A stretch of 64,000 nucleotides of DNA from Canna indica (Eukaryota > Streptophyta > Magnoliopsida > Zingiberales > Cannaceae): contig CP136898.1 in the NCBI GenBank assembly GCA_034359265.1, positions 5,644,501 to 5,708,500 on the forward strand, read 5' to 3'. Below the pieces are notes generated by a model. The model ran no database searches and was not told the DNA's origin. It was given only the letters and a program-made list of their open reading frames with translations. Shown here one piece after another: positions 13,150-24,939 of the stretch (the stretch's first letter is position 1; each line of letters opens with the position of its first letter). A program made the translations under genes and the position numbers.

Positions 13150-15163
13150 TCACATGTAGTCCACCTCGAACAAAGCCTGATGTCCGAGGCCGAAGAGGCT
13201 GCCCAGGTGATGGTGATCCGAAGCGCCGCTTTGCCCCGACGTCGATACCACTCCGCCGATGCCAGCGCCCTGCGAGCTCGGGGAGCTGAAGAGGTCATTG
13301 TGGGGCTGGAAGTAGGCACTGTTCTTGAACGCTGAAGACGACGATGAGTTGTGCTGCTGCTGCTTCTTATGTTGTGAGACCTTTTCCTCCCTCACTGCGA
13401 CATTAATGGCTACTCCTTGAGCTTGGTACATGGCAATGTTATTGCTCCCTGGGATGCCCTCTTTCTCCACTGCAACTCCTCCGAGGGATAATAAAGCCGG
13501 TCCGTTCTTGGTTGTATGAGTTGAGGCTGCGAGGTAGACGATTGATTAAATAAACTAATTAACTATGACTAGTTAATGCATGAGAGATATATAGTAGTAA
13601 TTAATTCGATTTAATTTAATTACTGTTGACGTCTCTGGTGGAGTTTTGGGTTTGTGCTTTGGTCTTCTCGCCGCCGGAGGAATTGGTGGCGGTGTTCTTG
13701 GAGGAGGAGGAGGAGTTTGCGGCGGCGGGGGGCGCTGTGGTGTGAGGGGTCTGCCCCTGAGGCTTCCTTCTTCTGCGGTTGTGGTCGGCGAGGCGCTTTC
13801 TGCAGCTCCTTTTGGCCTCGTCAAACTCTGCCAACACATGGAACCTGAGCACCATTTGGACAAGTATGAGGAAAAAAGATCGATGAGATATGTGCCTGCA
13901 TATCCTTGTACAAGAGAATGGGAAGTCGATGTCAACATGTGGAGGTCTACAAGATATAGTATTCCTCTCCTTTTCCTACTTGAGGAATCCAAGAAAGAGA
14001 TTCCATGGGGGATTATGATCTTTTTGATATATGCAACAGGGATCGATCGAATGGATCCTAGCTAGGGAATGTTATTTAAAACCTCATTTGAACTATATAT
14101 ATAGCCTAGGCTACTGAAGAATTAACACAGATAATGAAGTGTATCTTATAGCATCATGGTTTAGGGTTCTTATTCCTAAGGCTCACAGACATGTACACAA
14201 ACGCATGCAACAATCTGCAACACTGTCAGAAATAAACTACAGATTAAACTGATCTTTACATCTTCTTCAAAACTATATTCTGAAGATGTTCTTTGCTTTT
14301 ACAGCTATATATCTATTTTTAGAACCTCGACTATTTGTATATAATCATGTAAGCAGTACTGCTAAATGTGCTCTAGCTTTAATCTCCGGCCAGTTACAAG
14401 TTCCTGGGTTTTGCTAACAAATTAATGAAAGATATCGTATGATGATCTACATGAATTAAGCATTGAATTATTTGAGTGTACGTATTATATAATTGAAGAG
14501 ATATATGTATGTATACCTGCTGCACTGCTGGCAAAAGCGCTGCTGCAGACCGGCGACGATGACAGCGGTGGCCTTGGAGTGGAGCTCGCAAACCTTGTGG
14601 CGGCGGTGGTAGTGCTTGGCGCCGGAGAAGTCGGCCTTGCACCCCTCGGCCTGGCATCGCGGCGGCTGGTTGCTCAGCGGATACAGCAGCCCTCTCGTCG
14701 ACCCGGCCGCGAAGAGCCGGTCAATGGCGAGCGCATGGTCGCCGGACGAAAAGTAGGTCCGGTGGCCCAAATTTAGCCCGATTCGACCATAACCACTGCT
14801 CTCGCTGGCGTCCTCACTCTTGATGAGCCCCATGGGGTACTCAGACAGCACTGAGGACGCCATCGGCGGCAGGTAGAAGGGGAAGCTGTTCATGGGGAGG
14901 AGCGGGGGCGGGCAATCCACGAAGGGCGGCTCGCCGCCGCCGCCGGAGAAGAATGCGTGGTTGTGGAGAGCGGTGGTGGCGCTCGGGATGGCGGACGTCG
15001 TACTGCTGTGGTTGTGGGAGCTGGTGGCTTCCCAATCCCAGATCATGTGCTGTTTTTGGCTGCTGCTACCCCCGCCGCCGCCGCCGCCGCCACCGCCTTC
15101 GAGACCAGCAAAGGACATGATGGAAGGGGCAAAGTGCTCACCAGAGCCGGATCTGTGCATCAT
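13150..15163 (-). CDS. SPL8: SBP-box transcription factor, SPL8/LIGULELESS1 type
   Basis: Exons on the minus strand: 15163-14517, 13844-13624, 13526-13150. They join in frame to 414 aa. The SBP domain (about 169-245) has the first zinc site C170, C175, C192, H195 and the second C211, C214, H218, C230. An intron falls after CQQCSR, the standard SBP position, and a basic [17 protein letters not shown] nuclear signal follows. N-terminal to the domain is [13 protein letters not shown] (about 127-139), a motif I associate with the SPL8/LG1 clade. Low-complexity parts include ten glycines near 23-32, and Ala/Pro and Ser/Asn runs after the domain. SBP proteins bind GTAC cores; SPL8/LG1 genes act in anther development, or in ligule and leaf-angle control in grasses. 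No ALSLLS-type miR156 site is encoded, as expected for SPL8. The symbol is by family resemblance. Confidence 0.93.
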
Positions 15164-15878
15164 CTTCCCATCAAATGGCTCGTAGCAGAAACAAAGAGCG
15201 AGGGGAGGAGGAGAAATTAGAAAGATGAAGAGAGAGGGGAAAAGTGAAAAGTGAAGCACATGAGGAAATGGAAGTTGGCCACTGCACTTTCTCTCCCTTT
15301 CTTTCTCCCTTGGCAATGGGGACCGAGATTAATTAAAAAGGAAACGAATGAGTATGATGATGTTTAATTAGGAGCTGCTGCTGCTGCTGCTGCTGCTTCT
15401 TCTGCCTCTTGTTCTTCCTGCGTTGTTAATTAGGTGCCTGCAGCCATTAAGCCCGCGAGGTTTAATTTGTTGCCGATTAGTTCCTGCAAGGCTTCTTCGG
15501 ATTCGGAGAGGGCATGTTGTGCCGAGAAGAGGAATTGGAGGTAGTGGTTCTGGTGCATCTGCTTTTCAGAGATGCTGTGTGTCATTTGAAGACCACATGC
15601 ACAAGGGTCGTCATTAATGAATGATGATGATGACGATGACGATGATGATGATGATGATGATACTGAGGGCTTCGTTTACTGACTAATCATTTTAAATCTA
15701 CTGTCTTGACTTTTACATACAGATCTTGTCAGAATCTTGATGGCGACGGCAGTACGATGTAGACAGAGAAAGGTTTCGCTTTGTGTTTCGTGTAGATGGA
15801 GTTTCATCTGCCCCCTTCTCACTCTTCTCATCATCTCACGTAATTCTCGCTTGGCCCTCGTTCTCCTATGTAAATTAG
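15164..15878. other. 5' flank of the SPL8-like gene with triplet repeats
   Basis: The region nearest the gene reads as a purine-rich leader on the minus strand. It holds a (CTG)n run at 15375-15396 and a GAT/GAC run at 15618-15661. No other gene is supported. Confidence 0.6.
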
Positions 15879-16737
15879 TTCTGAATTTTTCATAGTATCT
15901 AGATTCTATCACATATTTAGGATCGATTCTTAAATTTTGAAATCAAACTTTATTATGTTGGGTCTTAGAATCGAATCATATCCTGAACCTATGATATAGT
16001 ACGGATTTCGAATGCCCTATTAAATTTTGTTCATTTACAAGCACTACTAGAAATTAGGTCTTCAGCAACGGCTATCAGCAACGGCCGCTCAAGTCGTTGC
16101 TATTTGCAACGGCCTTCTTACGGCCGTCAGAGCCGTTGCAGATATTTGTATCTGCAATGGCTTTCTAACGGACACGCGAGCCGTTGCGGATTATTTTAAT
16201 TATCCGCAACGGCTTTCAGACGGACACACGAACCGTTGCTGATATTATAATTATCAGCAACGGCTTTCTAACGGACAAGTGAGCCGTTGCTGATGATAAC
16301 TTATTAGCAACGGCTTTCTAATGGGCGAGTGAGCCGTTGCTGATAAGTTTATATAGGGCACCAGTCGCGCGCCCGACCCTTCTTACTCCCGCTGCTGTCG
16401 CCGCCGCTCCTGCTCTCGCCTCTCCCCGCCGCTGCTGCCGACGCCGACGACGCCTCTTCCTCCTCCCGCTACTGCCGACTTTTTCAGGTATGCCTCGTCG
16501 GCCGGCCGTTTGTTCTCGTTGCGGCCGGCGGGAATTAATCCGACCGAAACCCTATTTCTAGGGTTTCGGCCAACGGCGGTCGGCCGATGGCCGACGCCGG
16601 AGTCCACCTGACTCCGGCGCCAGAATTTATAAATTTATATATATATTTAATTGTTTTATAATTGTTAATTAATAGTTAATTAATTATTTAGATTAATTAT
16701 TTAATTTGTTAGATTAATTATTACGATTTAGATTAAT

Positions 16738-16919
16738 TTCGGACGCGCACCGGAATCGTCCACTTCGGACGCGCGCCGGTATCGTCCACTTCGGACGCGC
16801 GCCGGAATCGTCCACTTCGGACGCGCGCCGATATCGTCCACTTCGGACGCGCGCCGGAATCGTCCACTTCGGACGTGCGCTGAAATCGTCCACTTCGGAC
16901 GCGCGCCGAAATCGTCCAA
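16738..16919. repeat. 26-bp minisatellite, seven units, inside CACTA copy 1
   Basis: Seven direct units of 26 bp with consensus TTCGGACGCGCGCCGGAATC followed by GTCCAC. The same array with the same unit count is at 30544-30725 in copy 2, so it is an inherited part of the transposon. Because 26 is not a multiple of three, the repeat opens long frames on both strands that mean nothing. Confidence 0.95.
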
Positions 16920-17126
16920 TATGGACTCGAACGGTCTTGAAATATTTAGAAAATAATCATGCATCCGACGAGTTCATATGTTTCACGTACGCATCGATGA
17001 GTCGGATATGATTTAGCAAAACCTTAGATCCGTTCGGGGATTGTATGTTCGTGTAAAAGAAGTAGATGATCTTTTATACGACGTACAATTCTTGAATTAT
17101 CCCTGATTAGATAATTTGGGAATATA

Positions 17127-17316
17127 GTTATTTATACTGCACTTATGTTTTTATTTTAACTGTTAACTAGTTATTCTAAATTTCGGCAACATCTCTCTTG
17201 TTCTCCGATACGCGCCCAGATGATATGTGTATTCGGAGAACTGTAGGGAGATGCTGCCGAAATTTAGAATAATTAGTTAACAGTTAAAATAAAAACGTAA
17301 GTGCAGTACGAATAAC
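17127..17316. repeat. 190-bp imperfect inverted repeat (hairpin) in CACTA copy 1
   Basis: The left arm begins GTTATTTATACTGCAC and the right arm ends GTGCAGTACGAATAAC. Between them TTTCGGCAACATCTC pairs with GAGATGCTGCCGAAA and GTTCTCCGATACGCG faces a CGGAGAAC block. The loop is near 17210-17235. It lies just upstream of the transposase start and is kept in copy 2. Confidence 0.9.
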
Positions 17317-17390
17317 ATAAATCCCGAATGGAATATGACAATCTCACCTAAAGACATTAACCAAAGAAATTGTCATTGATTGACAGAATC

Positions 17391-18751
17391 ATGTCGGCTA
17401 ATCGAAGTTGGATGTACCGACATCTTGATCGTGGAGCTTTAATGAATGAGTTTCGATTAGGCGTAACGTACTTCCTAAATTTCGCCTATTCGAATCGGAA
17501 TTTCGTTAGCATGGGTGATCAAATCCGATGTCCGTGCCGCATTTGTTCAAATGGACGATTTTTGGATCGGGAGACTGTCACTCTACATCTATATACCAAA
17601 GGATTTGCACCAAGATATTTTCTATGGACTTGTCACGGGGAGTCACGCGAAGTCGGGACGTCGAGCAATCCTGTCGTTCAGACATATGGTGAATCTTCCT
17701 CTGCTGGTGCTTCTTCATCCAGTCAATGTAATCCCTATAGAACTATGAAAGATGAATTTATTTATCTTTCGATGATTATTCCGGGTCCTAAGGGTCCGCG
17801 AAAAAAAATTGACATATTTCTCAAACCCTTGATAGATGAATTGAAAATATTGTGGACTTAAGCGATGAAGAGTATCATTTGGCACACTTGTATGTATTAC
17901 TCAATTGTCCAGAGATTGAACAATTCATTGAAATATTTGACATTGAGATGGTGCAAAAATACTCTATTCACAACGATCAAGAATTGAAAATATTACGGAA
18001 TCGTGATTTCCCTACTTGGATTCAGACTTACAGCAAAGATCACAGAGCTGAAATAGATGAAAGAATATTTGAGTTTGTTAGTAGACCGTCGCGACTTGTG
18101 TCGTGCTATAGCAGATATTTTGTTAACGGGTATAAATTTCACACGGTTGAATATTCATTTACAAAGAAGACGATGAATGTTGGGGTCTGCGTGAAAGGGA
18201 CAACCTATGTTGAATGTGATATGGATTTTTATGGACTGGTGGAAGAAGTGATAGAGTTACACTACTTCGGCTTGAAATCAGTGATCCTATTTAGATGTCA
18301 TTGGTTCGATACAACAGAAAGGGGCATGAAAGTTCATCCAAAATACAAACTTGTTGAGGTTAATTACAAATCGAAATTGGCAGCAAATGAGCCTTTTATA
18401 TTGGCATCACAAGCCGAACAAGTATATTACGCGAAGTATCCGGCTCGAAATAAAGATAGAGCAGATTGGCGTGTAGTCTGTAAGACAAAAGGTAGAGGAA
18501 AAATTGATCCGATAGTATGAGAAAATGAGCTGATACTTGATATGACACATGGTTTCTATCAAGAAGATGATCTTCCTGCTGTGGATCGTATTATTCCAAT
18601 ACTCGAGGATGCAGACACAACGTCAATTCAATTAGAAGTTGAATATGCTGATGATAACGATCATGAAATTGAGGAAGCTGGAGATGAAGAAGATGAAGAA
18701 GAGGAGGAAGAAGAAGAATTCGAAGACTATTATTCAGATGATGAGGAATAA
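17391..18751 (+). pseudogene. TNP2-type CACTA transposase remnant, core deleted
   Basis: From the ATG at 17391 the frame starts with a transposase-associated domain: WMYRHLDRGALMNEF, then a Cys/His cluster CPCRICSNG and YFLWTCHGE. After a Ser-rich linker come IIPGPKGPRKKIDIF and LKPLIDELKILW (near 17780-17855), the N-terminal edge of the transposase_21 domain. The reading then jumps, with a frameshift at about 17856, to AHLYVLLNCPEIEQF, which belongs to the far C-terminal side. The DDE-type core is therefore missing. A DUF4216 segment follows (about 18110-18500; FYGLVEEVIELHYFG, LFRCHWFDT), broken by a stop at 18518-18520, and an acidic Glu/Asp tail ends at 18751. Domain names are from recall of the family. 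Confidence 0.85.
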
Positions 18752-18826
18752 TTGTAAAGTATATATTTTATTAAATATATCTCTACTATTTATACAATAA
18801 TCTGATTATATGTCTGTTTGACAGAT

Positions 18827-19231
18827 ATGTCTGATCGTGGTTATTGACGCAGAAGAGCTTCGGAGTCTCCAATCGGTGAGACTCCAGCACTTACTCATGC
18901 TGCTGATCCTCCTGTTGCTGATCCTCATGAGGATGATACTGCCGAGGCTAGTACATCCAGACGCAGGCGGCCACGCGGGCCGAACAGATGGCAACCTCCA
19001 CCAGCCACAGAGTCACGTCGATTGATTAGCGTGATTGAGGAGCGGTAATATATCATGAATTATGAATCATTACAAATTCATTATATCATAATATAATATT
19101 AAAATTTATTTTTGTTGTGTAGGTTCGAGCAAGAAGAAGTGCCGATGAGCATTTCTTCTACTATTCGACGATACATGCACGAGGCATGGCCTACGTGGTC
19201 TCACGTGCCTAGCGAGCACGTCGACATGTTA
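18827..19231 (+). pseudogene. Truncated second CACTA gene (Ptta/En-Spm plant transposase, N-terminal part)
   Basis: It starts at ATG 18827 and matches the first exon of the gene at 32048 in copy 2, through ESPIGETPALTHAADP and the basic SRRRRPRGPNRW stretch. An intron and part of exon 2 follow (about 19122-19231; SISSTIRRYMHEAWPTWSH). The sequence then passes straight into the right subterminal repeats, so the rest of the gene is deleted. An early in-frame TGA (CGA to TGA relative to copy 2) also breaks it. Confidence 0.75.
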
Positions 19232-19650
19232 TCCTAATTATCCTAGCGAGCGGCCGTTGCTGAGCCATTGCTAAGTTATCAGCAATGCGACTTTCTGTCA
19301 CGGCTCTATTGCAACGGCTCGGCCGTTGCTGATGCTCTTGAGCAACGGCATCAGCCGTTGCTGATGCCCATTTTTTTAGTAGTGAAGTTACATAATACAT
19401 GTACCTTATTGGAATATGTATTCTGAAATTTATAAATGAACAAGTTCCAATATACAAATTTTGAGTACCGAAACTAGTTATGGGTACCCGATATGTTGAA
19501 CTTAGACTTGAAATCGATTTTAATCAATTCTTTAATTTTTATCTTGGACTCTATCCAAATTAAATTCGGGTCTATCTGAAATCTACTCGATGAACTTATT
19601 CGATCGAATAGGTTTTAATCAATTCCGCATCTACTTGGTACCGCATACAC

Positions 19651-21217
19651 ACTCCTACTCTAAACTTGAAAGACATACACAGCTAACACAAACATATTAT
19701 AATTGCTTACATAAATCATATACACTGAAGTTTTAATTAATTCCCATAAATAATCACATTATTCGATTGACATCATCTGATTAAATTTCAGTCAATTGAT
19801 TTTATGTAAATTAATGAATATCTATTTAATTTGTGTCAACCTTTAGTTGATTAGATCAAGTAAAACTGGATCCATTTTTAGGAGTGGTGCAATTCTTTAG
19901 TATTTTTATTTATTTTGGAAAAAATATGAATTTATTTTTTTTTGACAAAAATAAAAAATCGCAATAGATAATTATATTAGGATTTAAACTCCAATTTTTT
20001 AAAAAATATACAAGATATTTTTACCAATTATGTTACTTATAGTTGTTTTTTTTTAAAACAAAGATAATGAATATTAAGATTTGAATCCTAAACATTTAGA
20101 TATATATATATTCAATAAAAAAATGGATCCATTTTCGAATCCAAAGCATAATATATTTGGGTTTAAGTATATTTATATATATTTCTAATTATTGGTTAAG
20201 GTTAAAACACGAATACAAAAGCCTACCCCTTGGAGAATCTAGACACCTGATTCTGATATAAAGTTTCACATGAAAATTGCGACTTAATCAAGTTCTAATT
20301 TTATTTTCGTGAAACAAAGCAATTAAGTTGCACATGCATTAAGCAACAAATCATGCAAGAGTTTGTAAGAAATTAATTTTGTTTCTGGACGTCATTCGAC
20401 CTCCTGATTTGGATTCTATTATTGACTTTCGTGATCCTGGCGTAAGTAGATGAATAAAATATATTTTTTTTTTTGGTAAAAAAAACAAATGTGGGATTTG
20501 AGAATTAAGAGTGAATGCAGACATTAATGCATGCGTAGCAAAGTGGTTATAATTAATTTTCACAATTAACATTATTTGTTATTAATTATATCAAAATTAA
20601 TTGAGTAGTTGGGTCAAAGGAAATTAATCTTGGACTTAATTCAGATGATACTTCTCTCTTAATTAATTAAGTGCTCAAAATTATAAGCAATCAAACAAGT
20701 TTTAATGATGCCAACTTGTGAGTAGCACAGTTAATAATAATATATAATATGATATTTAAAATTTTAAAGTTTGAATCATAATATAATTATTTATTATGAC
20801 TCATAATTAAATCAATTTATGGTAGAAACGCAGTGCAAGCAAATTAATTAATTAACTTGAGTTGATGTTAAATTTATATAATGTAAATTTTTCTAATCTA
20901 GAAATACTAACAAAATTATCCAGTAAAATAGAACTAAGTGTCACGAGAAATTCATTTGTTAGAGTTTCACGAGACTCTCTCTCTATAAGCTAATAGCCTA
21001 ATATAATTTTCCTTATCTAGAAAAAAAAAAAACTGACTTGGATAAAGGGTCATTACACTAATCGATTATAATTAGTTCACTGCAACAGATCATTAACATT
21101 TGAACGCCAAATCAGTATAATTTTTATATATTATACATTTTGATGCCAACGTTGGTCAGCATGCAAATATTGATCCATATATCTTATATATTAAGCAATA
21201 TATTAATTCTAGTTACA

Positions 21218-21296
<79 letters not shown>

Positions 21297-21599
21297 ATCA
21301 AAATGCTTATTCATCGTGATGAAGCAAACAAATAATTAATATAGTACTGCTGCAGGTGAAATATTGAATGTTAATAATGCACATTGCAATCAATTTTCCA
21401 GTTATTAATTGGTGGTACCGCAAACGGTAATCAATTCAGTGGATCTCCAAATTTTGACATTGAGCAAGAGGAGGAAGATCACAATGCTAGGTTAAAGTTA
21501 GGCATGTAGGGTGAGAGAACATGTACTTTTACTATTCTTGTCATGTTTGTTGACATGCAGGGAACACTACCTCACATGTGGCTAGGGTTAACTGAGATC
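19651..21599. other. AT-rich spacer between CACTA copy 1 and the LINE
   Basis: No gene supported. It contains a long (AT)36 run at 21221-21292 and several TTAATTAA blocks. The true 5' edge of the LINE may lie within the last 200 bases. Confidence 0.5.
21221..21292. repeat. (AT)36 microsatellite
   Basis: An uninterrupted 72-bp TA run, the longest dinucleotide tract in the window. Confidence 0.97.
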
Positions 21600-21919
21600 A
21601 TGTTTCTCGTACTAAAATGAAATTCTTCCGACAATCTCTCGAAAATCTAATTTTAAAATATTCACCCAGCTTGTTGAGGATGTCTCGAGTGTGCTTAGCT
21701 CATCTAAAAAATCTCAATTTCTTAGAGTCTCTAACAAAGGTAAGATTAAAAAAAAATCTAAATCATCTAAATCTTTTGATAATAGTTTTGCTCTTTCTTT
21801 AGATAATCTCTTTATTCCTAAGAAGCATCATTCTTTTTCTTCACAAGCCCCTTCCTCTTTTCAAGAGGATCCTCCTGTGAATGCTTTAGCTCTCATAATC
21901 AGACCAACTTAATTTATAT

Positions 21920-22545
21920 ATGATGATAGATATTTTAAGTTGGAACTATAGAGGAATTTTTAGGAAACCTGTGAAGAATCACATTCTTTTTCTTATAAGA
22001 TCTCATTCTATTAAAGTTTTATCCATTCAAGAATCTCATATTGATTCTTCCAAGGGTCTATCTTTTATTAAAGGACTTGGAAGAAGTTGGGAGGGCTATG
22101 TCCACCCCTCTCAAGGTGCATCGGGTGGATTGATTCTAGCTTGAAATTCTGATTTTGTCTTAGCTAATATTCTCTCATCTAGCTTTGGCATCATCCACGC
22201 CATTCTTAAAATAGACAACCTTGAACCTTTTCTTTTCTCTAATATATATGCAAGCATCAACCCTTCTCTTAGAAATATCCTATGGAATTCTCTTTCTAAC
22301 ATAGATTTTTTCCCCTTCCCTTGGTTAATTTCTGGAGATTTCAACTGTATCCTTAACCAAGAGGATAAGATTGGAGGCTCTCCATTCTCAAATTCTCATG
22401 TCATTAACCGTTTTAGGGATTTTATATCCAATTCCAATCTTATAGACCTAGGCTTTTCTGGTCCTGCTCACACTTGGACCAATAATAGAAAATGCCCTTC
22501 TTGCATCCTTATAAGGTTGGATAGAGCTTTCTCCAATCCAGCTTG
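21920..22545 (+). pseudogene. LINE ORF2, endonuclease domain
   Basis: It opens MMIDILSWNYRGI, the classic start of plant LINE ORF2 (ILSWNCRG in intact copies), with VLSIQESHID as the catalytic Glu motif and FPWLISGDFNCIL further on. An AHTWTNNR segment and SDHCLIL, containing the catalytic SDH, follow near 22470-22620. The frame is broken at a TGA replacing Trp (22141-22143), so nuclease function is lost. Confidence 0.85.
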
Positions 22546-23169
22546 ATTGCATTTCTTTGACAATTTCTTTGTTAAACATCTTGCAAACCCTACCTCAGAT
22601 CACTGTCTCATTCTTATCTCTATCCCAAGCTCAAAATCTTCATCCTGTAAATTATTCAAATTTTGGAATTTTTGGACTGATTATGAGGAATCCATTTCTA
22701 TCATTAATCAGTCTTGGAATTCTCCATCTAGCTCAAATGATATATGTTTTCTCTAACTTCAACTCTAAGCTATCCAAAACCAGGGCAGCTCTCTCCTATT
22801 AGAATAAAAATTCCTTAGGTAAGCTTGAAAATACTCTTAATGACATCCTCTCTTGAATATCATGATTCTACTTCTCCTCTTGATGATTCTCATCTGGCAA
22901 TTCTTAGAGCCCTTTACAACAAAGTCAATGCTCTCCAAAATTAGATTACTCTGAAATGATAGACAAAGGCCAAGACCAAATGGATTTCTGATGGAGATAG
23001 CAACACTATTTTTTTTCATAGGGTAGTTTTGGCTCGTAGAAGAATAAATAAGGTCAGCTCCATTCATTCCTCCTCCAATCAAATCCTTTTTGATGAAAAG
23101 AAAATTCTCAATGAATTCACCTTAACTTAGTCTACCCTTTGGTCTAGCTCATTTGCCAATGTTGTTTAA

Positions 23170-24510
23170 TTCCAACCAGTGGCCCATATTTCCTTCTATT
23201 CCCAGCTTCTTTAATAACTCTTTTACATCACCTTTCTCTAAAGAAGAGGTTTGGGAAGCTGTTAAATCTATGGGGAATGAGAAAAGCTCAGGGATTGATG
23301 GCTATACTGTTGAATTTTATAAAAAATATTGAAATATTATTTCTGAGGATTTTATGCAATGTTGTAATGCTTTTTACTCTCACTCTTACCTTCCTACTGA
23401 TTGGAATAAAACCCTGCTAATATTCATTCCAAAATGTAAAAATCCTAAGTTAGTGAAAGATTTTCGTCCTATTGTTTTATGTAACTTGAGCTATAAGATA
23501 ATTGCTAAAGTCTTGGCTTCTAGGCTTAAATTATGTTTGCCTAATTTAATTTCAGTTGATCAATCTGTTTTTATAAAAGGAAGAAGTATTTACGATAATA
23601 CTTTAATTGCTCAAGAACTTGCTCACTCTATGTATTCTTCTAAAGAAAAAAATCCTAATATTCTAATTAAGATTGACTTGGAAAAAATATTTGATACTAT
23701 GTCTTGGCATGCAATTATCCATGTCCTTAAATCTTGCAAGTTTTTTGATATTTTTATTAAGTGGATCTCTACTTGCATCTCTACTCCCTCTTTTGCTTGC
23801 ATGATTATTGGTAGTATCTCTCCATTTTTAAACTCAAGTAGAGGGATTAGACCGGGAGACACTCTTTCTCCCTTTCTTTATGTTATTGTTGTTAATACTC
23901 TTTCAATGCTCATAAATCAAGCTGTTAACAATAAGAAGTTCTCTCCCTTCAAAATAAAGAATGGTATCTCTGTTAGTCATCTTATGTTTGCGGATGATAT
24001 TTTAATTGCTTGTAGAGCTAATTCTCATACTTTAAAATCCATTATTAACATATTTGAATTGTATGAAGGTCTTACTGGTCAAAAAGTTAACTATTCAAAA
24101 TCTGAAGTATTTTTTTCCTTCAAACTGTCCAATTAGAATTAAAAACATTATCTACAACACTTTGAAAATGAAGGCAGGTTCCTTCCCATTTAAATACCTG
24201 GGTGCTTTAATCATTCCCCTCCCAATAGTCATGCTTATCTTCACGATGCTCTTAATGCCAGATTGGGAACTTGGCAAACCAAATACCTCTCTCAGGCTGG
24301 AAAAGTTATCCTCATAAACTCTGTTTTAAATTCCATCCTCATTCACTCTTTATCTGTATCTTGGATTTTCAAATATTGTTTCACTAAAATTGAGAAAATT
24401 CTCAAAACTTTTCTTTGGTCTAAAAGAAATAGATCTTCTGGTATTCATTCTTTAAGCTGGCATAAAGCTCAATTGCCTAAACAATTTGGTGGCTTAAACA
24501 TATATTCATA
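23170..24510 (+). pseudogene. LINE ORF2, reverse transcriptase domain
   Basis: The best-preserved stretch (23354-24136) reads IPKCKNPKLVKDFRPIVLCN, then DQSVFIKGRSIYDN, LIKIDLEKIFDTMSW, RGIRPGDTLSPFLY and SHLMFADDILIACRA. FADD is the polymerase metal-binding box used by plant LINEs. Upstream the same domain continues through SKEEVWEAVKSMGNEKSSGIDGY-like sequence with a TGA at a Trp position (near 23330). Downstream it continues after a frameshift near 24130 into the thumb region (WQTKYLSQAGKVILINSVL). Confidence 0.92.
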
Positions 24511-24939
24511 ATCTACTCACTAAAAATTTAGCCTTACAAGCCAAAAGGGTTCAGCCATATTTAAACAATGATAATAATCCTTGGGTTAATTTAGTTAAAG
24601 CTAAATATCCTTGTGTTTCTTATTCTAACTGCACTGCTCCTGCCAAAGCATCCTGATCTTGGAGGCTATTTAATCAGGCCTTATCTCATTTAAGATTTGG
24701 AGTTAGGAAGTTTATTAGCATGGGAACCAATCCTTCTATTATTAATGATGCTTTGGTATTTGATTTGCCTCTTGCTTTAAAGCCTTTTTTATTTGATGTT
24801 AATTTACTTAACTCCGATATGCAAGTTTCTAACTTCTTATCAATAATGCATGGAATGATTTGATTGGTTGCTCTCTTTTTAATAATGTTATGTGGGACCA
24901 TATGAGATTGGTTGATGTTTCTTTTAATCCATATGATGA

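Larger units (their letters stand above)
16042..19384 (+). mobile_element. CACTA (En/Spm) DNA transposon, copy 1, deletion derivative
   Basis: The element begins CACTACTAGAAA and ends TTTTAGTAGTG, flanked on both sides by a 3-bp AAG duplication (16039-16041 and 19385-19387), the size CACTA transposases make. Subterminal regions (about 16060-16345 and 19250-19375) are packed with CAACGGC / GCCGTTG motifs in both orientations, the usual binding sites for the accessory protein. Inside are a GC-rich leader, a 26-bp minisatellite, a 190-bp hairpin, remnants of the transposase gene and the first part of a second gene. The transposase core is deleted and the second gene is cut off, so it cannot move on its own. 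Its length is 3343 bp. Confidence 0.93.
15879..19650. repeat. Dispersed repeat copy B, split by a CACTA element
   Basis: The two halves, 15879-16041 and 19385-19650, line up as one continuous copy of a repeat also found at 27006-27960 and 62572-63052. Landmarks in order: CATAGTATCTAGATTCTATC, AAATTTTGAAATCAAAC, GAATCGAATCATATCC, then across the insertion TTCATTTACAAG, ACAAGTTCCAATATAC, GGGTACCCGATATGTTG, and ATTCTTTAATTTTTAT. Family unknown. Closing the gap at the AAG target duplication restores the pattern of the other copies. Confidence 0.75.

Noticed and set aside
13646..14065. 139-codon plus-strand frame over the SPL8-like gene
   Set aside because: Antisense of exon 2, rich in Gly because the sense strand encodes Pro/Ala/Ser runs. 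Spans an intron with no logic of its own.
13150..15163. Possible miR156 target site in the SBP-box gene
   Set aside because: I found neither the ALSLLS-coding stretch nor its near equivalents in the coding exons, as expected for SPL8-type genes.
16050..16345. Regularly spaced CAACGGC repeats, at first glance like a CRISPR array
   Set aside because: Repeats alternate orientation, vary in length, sit at the ends of a CACTA element with target duplications, and this is a plant nuclear genome.
16728..16964. Repetitive 78-codon minus-strand frame, and similar frames at 30534-30770
   Set aside because: Created by the 26-bp minisatellite inside the CACTA elements.
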